From NCBI RefSeq assembly GCF_003012745.1, contig NZ_PXYK01000036.1, positions 1 to 52,856 of the forward strand: a stretch of 52,856 bases of DNA, in the 5' to 3' direction. Positions within the stretch are counted from its first letter, which is position 1. Each line of letters starts with the position of its first letter. The notes beneath the pieces are model-generated. The model had not been told where the DNA came from, searched no databases, and worked only from the letters and a program-made list of their open reading frames with translations. Position numbers and translations under genes: made by a program. Origin of the DNA: Kumtagia ephedrae (GTDB lineage: Bacteria; Pseudomonadota; Alphaproteobacteria; Rhizobiales; Rhizobiaceae). Shown here in pieces: positions 51,537-52,856 of the stretch.

Positions 51537-52490
51537 GACAAGGCGGCGAACCTCGGCATCGACGCCGACACGCTGCGCTCGACGCTCTATGGCGGCTTCG
51601 GCACCGAGCAGATCTCGACCATCTACGGCTCGGCCGACAGCTATCAGGTGATTTTGGAGCTCGATCCACGCATCGACTGGACGCCGGAGCGCATCCAGTC
51701 GATCCGCGTGCGCACGGCCAGCGGCAGCCTGGTGCCGATCTGCGCCTTCGGCCGGGTCGAGCGCACCGCCGGGCCGCTGACGGTCAACCAGCTCGGCCAG
51801 CTGCCGGCGGTGACGATCTCCTACAATCTGCCGCAAGGCGTGGCGCTGGGCGACACGGTCACCCGCATCGACGCGCTGAAACAGCAGATCGGGATGCCGC
51901 CGACGATCTCGACCACCTTCGCCGGCACGGCCAAGACCTTCCAGGATTCGCTGGCCAACCAGGGTTTTCTGATCGGCGGCGCCATCCTGACCATCTATAT
52001 CGTGCTCGGCATCCTCTACGAGAGTTTTGTCCACCCGCTGACGATCCTGACCGGCCTGCCGTCGGCGGTGGTCGGCGCGCTGCTGGCGCTGATGCTGGCC
52101 GGGATGGACGTGTCGATCATCGCCATCATCGGCATGCTGATGCTGATCGGCATCGTCAAGAAGAACGGCATCATGATGGTCGACGTGGCGCTGAATCTCA
52201 GGCGCGAGGGCATGGCGCCGGACGAGGCGATCCACCGCGCCTGCCTGATGCGCTTCCGGCCGATCATGATGACGACGCTGGCCGCGCTGATGGGCACGCT
52301 GCCGATCGCGCTCGGCGCCGGCGCCAGCGCCGAGCTGCGCCAGCCGCTGGGCGTCGCCGTGGTCGGCGGCCTGCTGGTGTCGCAGGTGCTGACGCTGTTC
52401 ATCACGCCGGTGATCTACGTCTACATGGAGCGGCTTTCGGACTGGCTGCTGCGGCTGGCGCCGTCGCGGGAGCCAAAGCCGGCGGCGTAG
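51537..52490 (+). pseudogene. RND efflux pump, C-terminal remnant
   Basis: About 317 codons of an AcrB/MdtB-type inner-membrane pump. The text begins DKAANLGIDADTLRSTLYGG, goes on with FGTEQISTIYGSADSYQVIL, and then has the last transmembrane set (LTIYIVLGILYESFVHPLTI, ADRPAVG-type loops absent in this frame, MLMLIGIVKKNGIMMVDVAL, HRACLMRFRPIMMTTLAALM). A whole pump has about 1,040 residues, so roughly 700 N-terminal residues are gone. It joins the adaptor 5' part out of frame at about 51527-51537. Confidence 0.85.
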
Positions 52491-52555
52491 GGCAGGGCGG
52501 CTTCGCCGGTGTTACGGCAGGGCATATGAGAAACGACAGTACTTGCGCCGCTTCG

Positions 52556-52698
52556 TACCCCCACCCCTAACCCCTCCCCTCAAGGGGGAGGGGGACTTTG
52601 CGACCGCCATGCCGAGCGAAATCGTCACCGATTCATGTGTCGCACAGCAGTGGCAAGATCCCCCTCCCCCTTGAGGGGAGGGGTTAGGGGTGGGGGTA
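52556..52698. repeat. 143-bp palindromic intergenic repeat, copy 2
   Basis: Same element as at 12515-12657 and exactly the same length. The terminal inverted repeats are perfect over 40 bp here, beginning TACCCCCACCCCTAACCCCT. The core GGGGGACTTTGCG and GCCATGCC is shared; the middle has diverged. It follows the RND remnant. Confidence 0.9.
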
Positions 52699-52792
52699 GC
52701 TCCATTTGCAATTGCCCTGGGTGTTACGGCACGGCAGCGAGTTCAGGTTAACGTATTGAGATTTTGATTTCCTGCCGCGGTTTGCCGTGATT

Positions 52793-52828
52793 CATGACTG
52801 GTCACATCCTTTGGAGTGATTGGTCATG
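52793..52828. promoter_or_regulatory. Operator-like repeats before a gene at the window end
   Basis: Two direct boxes, TGACTGGTCA (52795-52804) and TGATTGGTCA (52817-52826), lie 22 bp apart, two helix turns. Together they also form a dyad CATGAC...TCAC / GTGA...GTCATG. The second box touches a possible ATG at 52826. Confidence 0.45.
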
Positions 52829-52856
52829 CATGAACAGACTGGCGCGGTGTACCGGC
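52826..52856 (+). CDS. Possible start of a gene cut by the window end
   Basis: An ATG at 52826 (reading MHEQTGAVYR) has GGAG 9 nt upstream; an ATG at 52830 (MNRLARCTG) is an alternative. Only about ten codons are visible, so no product can be named. The operator-like boxes just before it make a regulated gene plausible. Confidence 0.3.
   Translation, partial: MHEQTGAVYR

Noticed and set aside
50597-52570. A single 657-residue protein joining adaptor and downstream sequence
   Set aside because: After residue about 310 the frame no longer matches the adaptor family and reads pump DNA out of frame, giving Arg/Gly-rich nonsense. The real content is two truncated genes.

Overview
The window looks like a chromosomal segment of an alphaproteobacterium of the order Hyphomicrobiales (Rhizobiales), most likely Mesorhizobium or a Phyllobacteriaceae relative. 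This rests on the high G+C, SspB-alpha next to a DUF4169 gene, a circularly permuted (two-piece) tmRNA with tag ANDNYAEARLAA, the thyA-folA-hflKC-DUF2065-degP-serB/miaA-ilvBH style of gene order, and rhizobial-type palindromic intergenic repeats. No database search was possible; all names come from reading protein motifs and context.

Layout. 1-2.1 kb: the 3' end of formate-THF ligase (fhs), then RHH-DUF4169-sspB on the minus strand. 2.2-6.6 kb: a TetR regulator divergent from a Bcr/CflA-type MFS exporter, then a TonB-dependent haem-type receptor. 6.7-8.3 kb: an AAA kinase gene behind a HepT/MntA toxin-antitoxin pair, and the permuted ssrA gene, which no protein ORF describes. 8.4-8.8 kb: a DUF2853 gene.

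8.9-22.4 kb is a complete ectoine/5-hydroxyectoine uptake and breakdown locus. On the minus strand run an M24 peptidase paralogue, eutB, eutC, doeA (eutD), doeB (eutE), doeX (AsnC/Lrp type), doeC (semialdehyde dehydrogenase) and doeD (transaminase). On the plus strand run the ABC importer ehuBCDA and an FCD-type GntR regulator. Together they would import ectoines, open the ring, deacetylate the product and convert diaminobutyrate through aspartate semialdehyde to aspartate. EutA is not in the locus; a second M24 protein sits where it would be expected. A palindrome overlaps the predicted ehuB promoter.

22.4-33.5 kb is housekeeping: thyA, DUF4424, folA, hflK, hflC, DUF2065, degP, serB, miaA and a GGDEF protein. 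It is interrupted by a frameshifted PIN/RHH toxin-antitoxin locus. 33.6-43.2 kb carries a HerA-like ATPase and three tandem minus-strand RTX proteins: an M10 metalloprotease, a CHRD-domain protein and a repeat-rich protein. They share almost the same C-terminal secretion module. 43.5-45 kb: an XRE-cupin regulator, a small conserved gene and a GNAT. 45-48.4 kb: ilvB-ilvH with a leader-peptide attenuator, and a VapBC module inserted between the two subunits. 48.5-52.5 kb: a class III nucleotide cyclase, a LysE-type exporter and a degenerate RND efflux locus in which a deletion fused the adaptor 5' part to the pump 3' part.

A 143-bp palindromic element occurs twice (12.5 and 52.6 kb), and a perfect 70-bp inverted repeat separates doeA from doeB. 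The most interesting points are the EutA-less ectoine locus with its own regulator and operator, the attenuator plus VapBC arrangement in ilv, the possible three-gene HEPN/MNT/kinase unit, the RTX trio, and a resemblance between the SspB tail and the DUF4169 N-terminus. I found no clearly new defence or mobile system.
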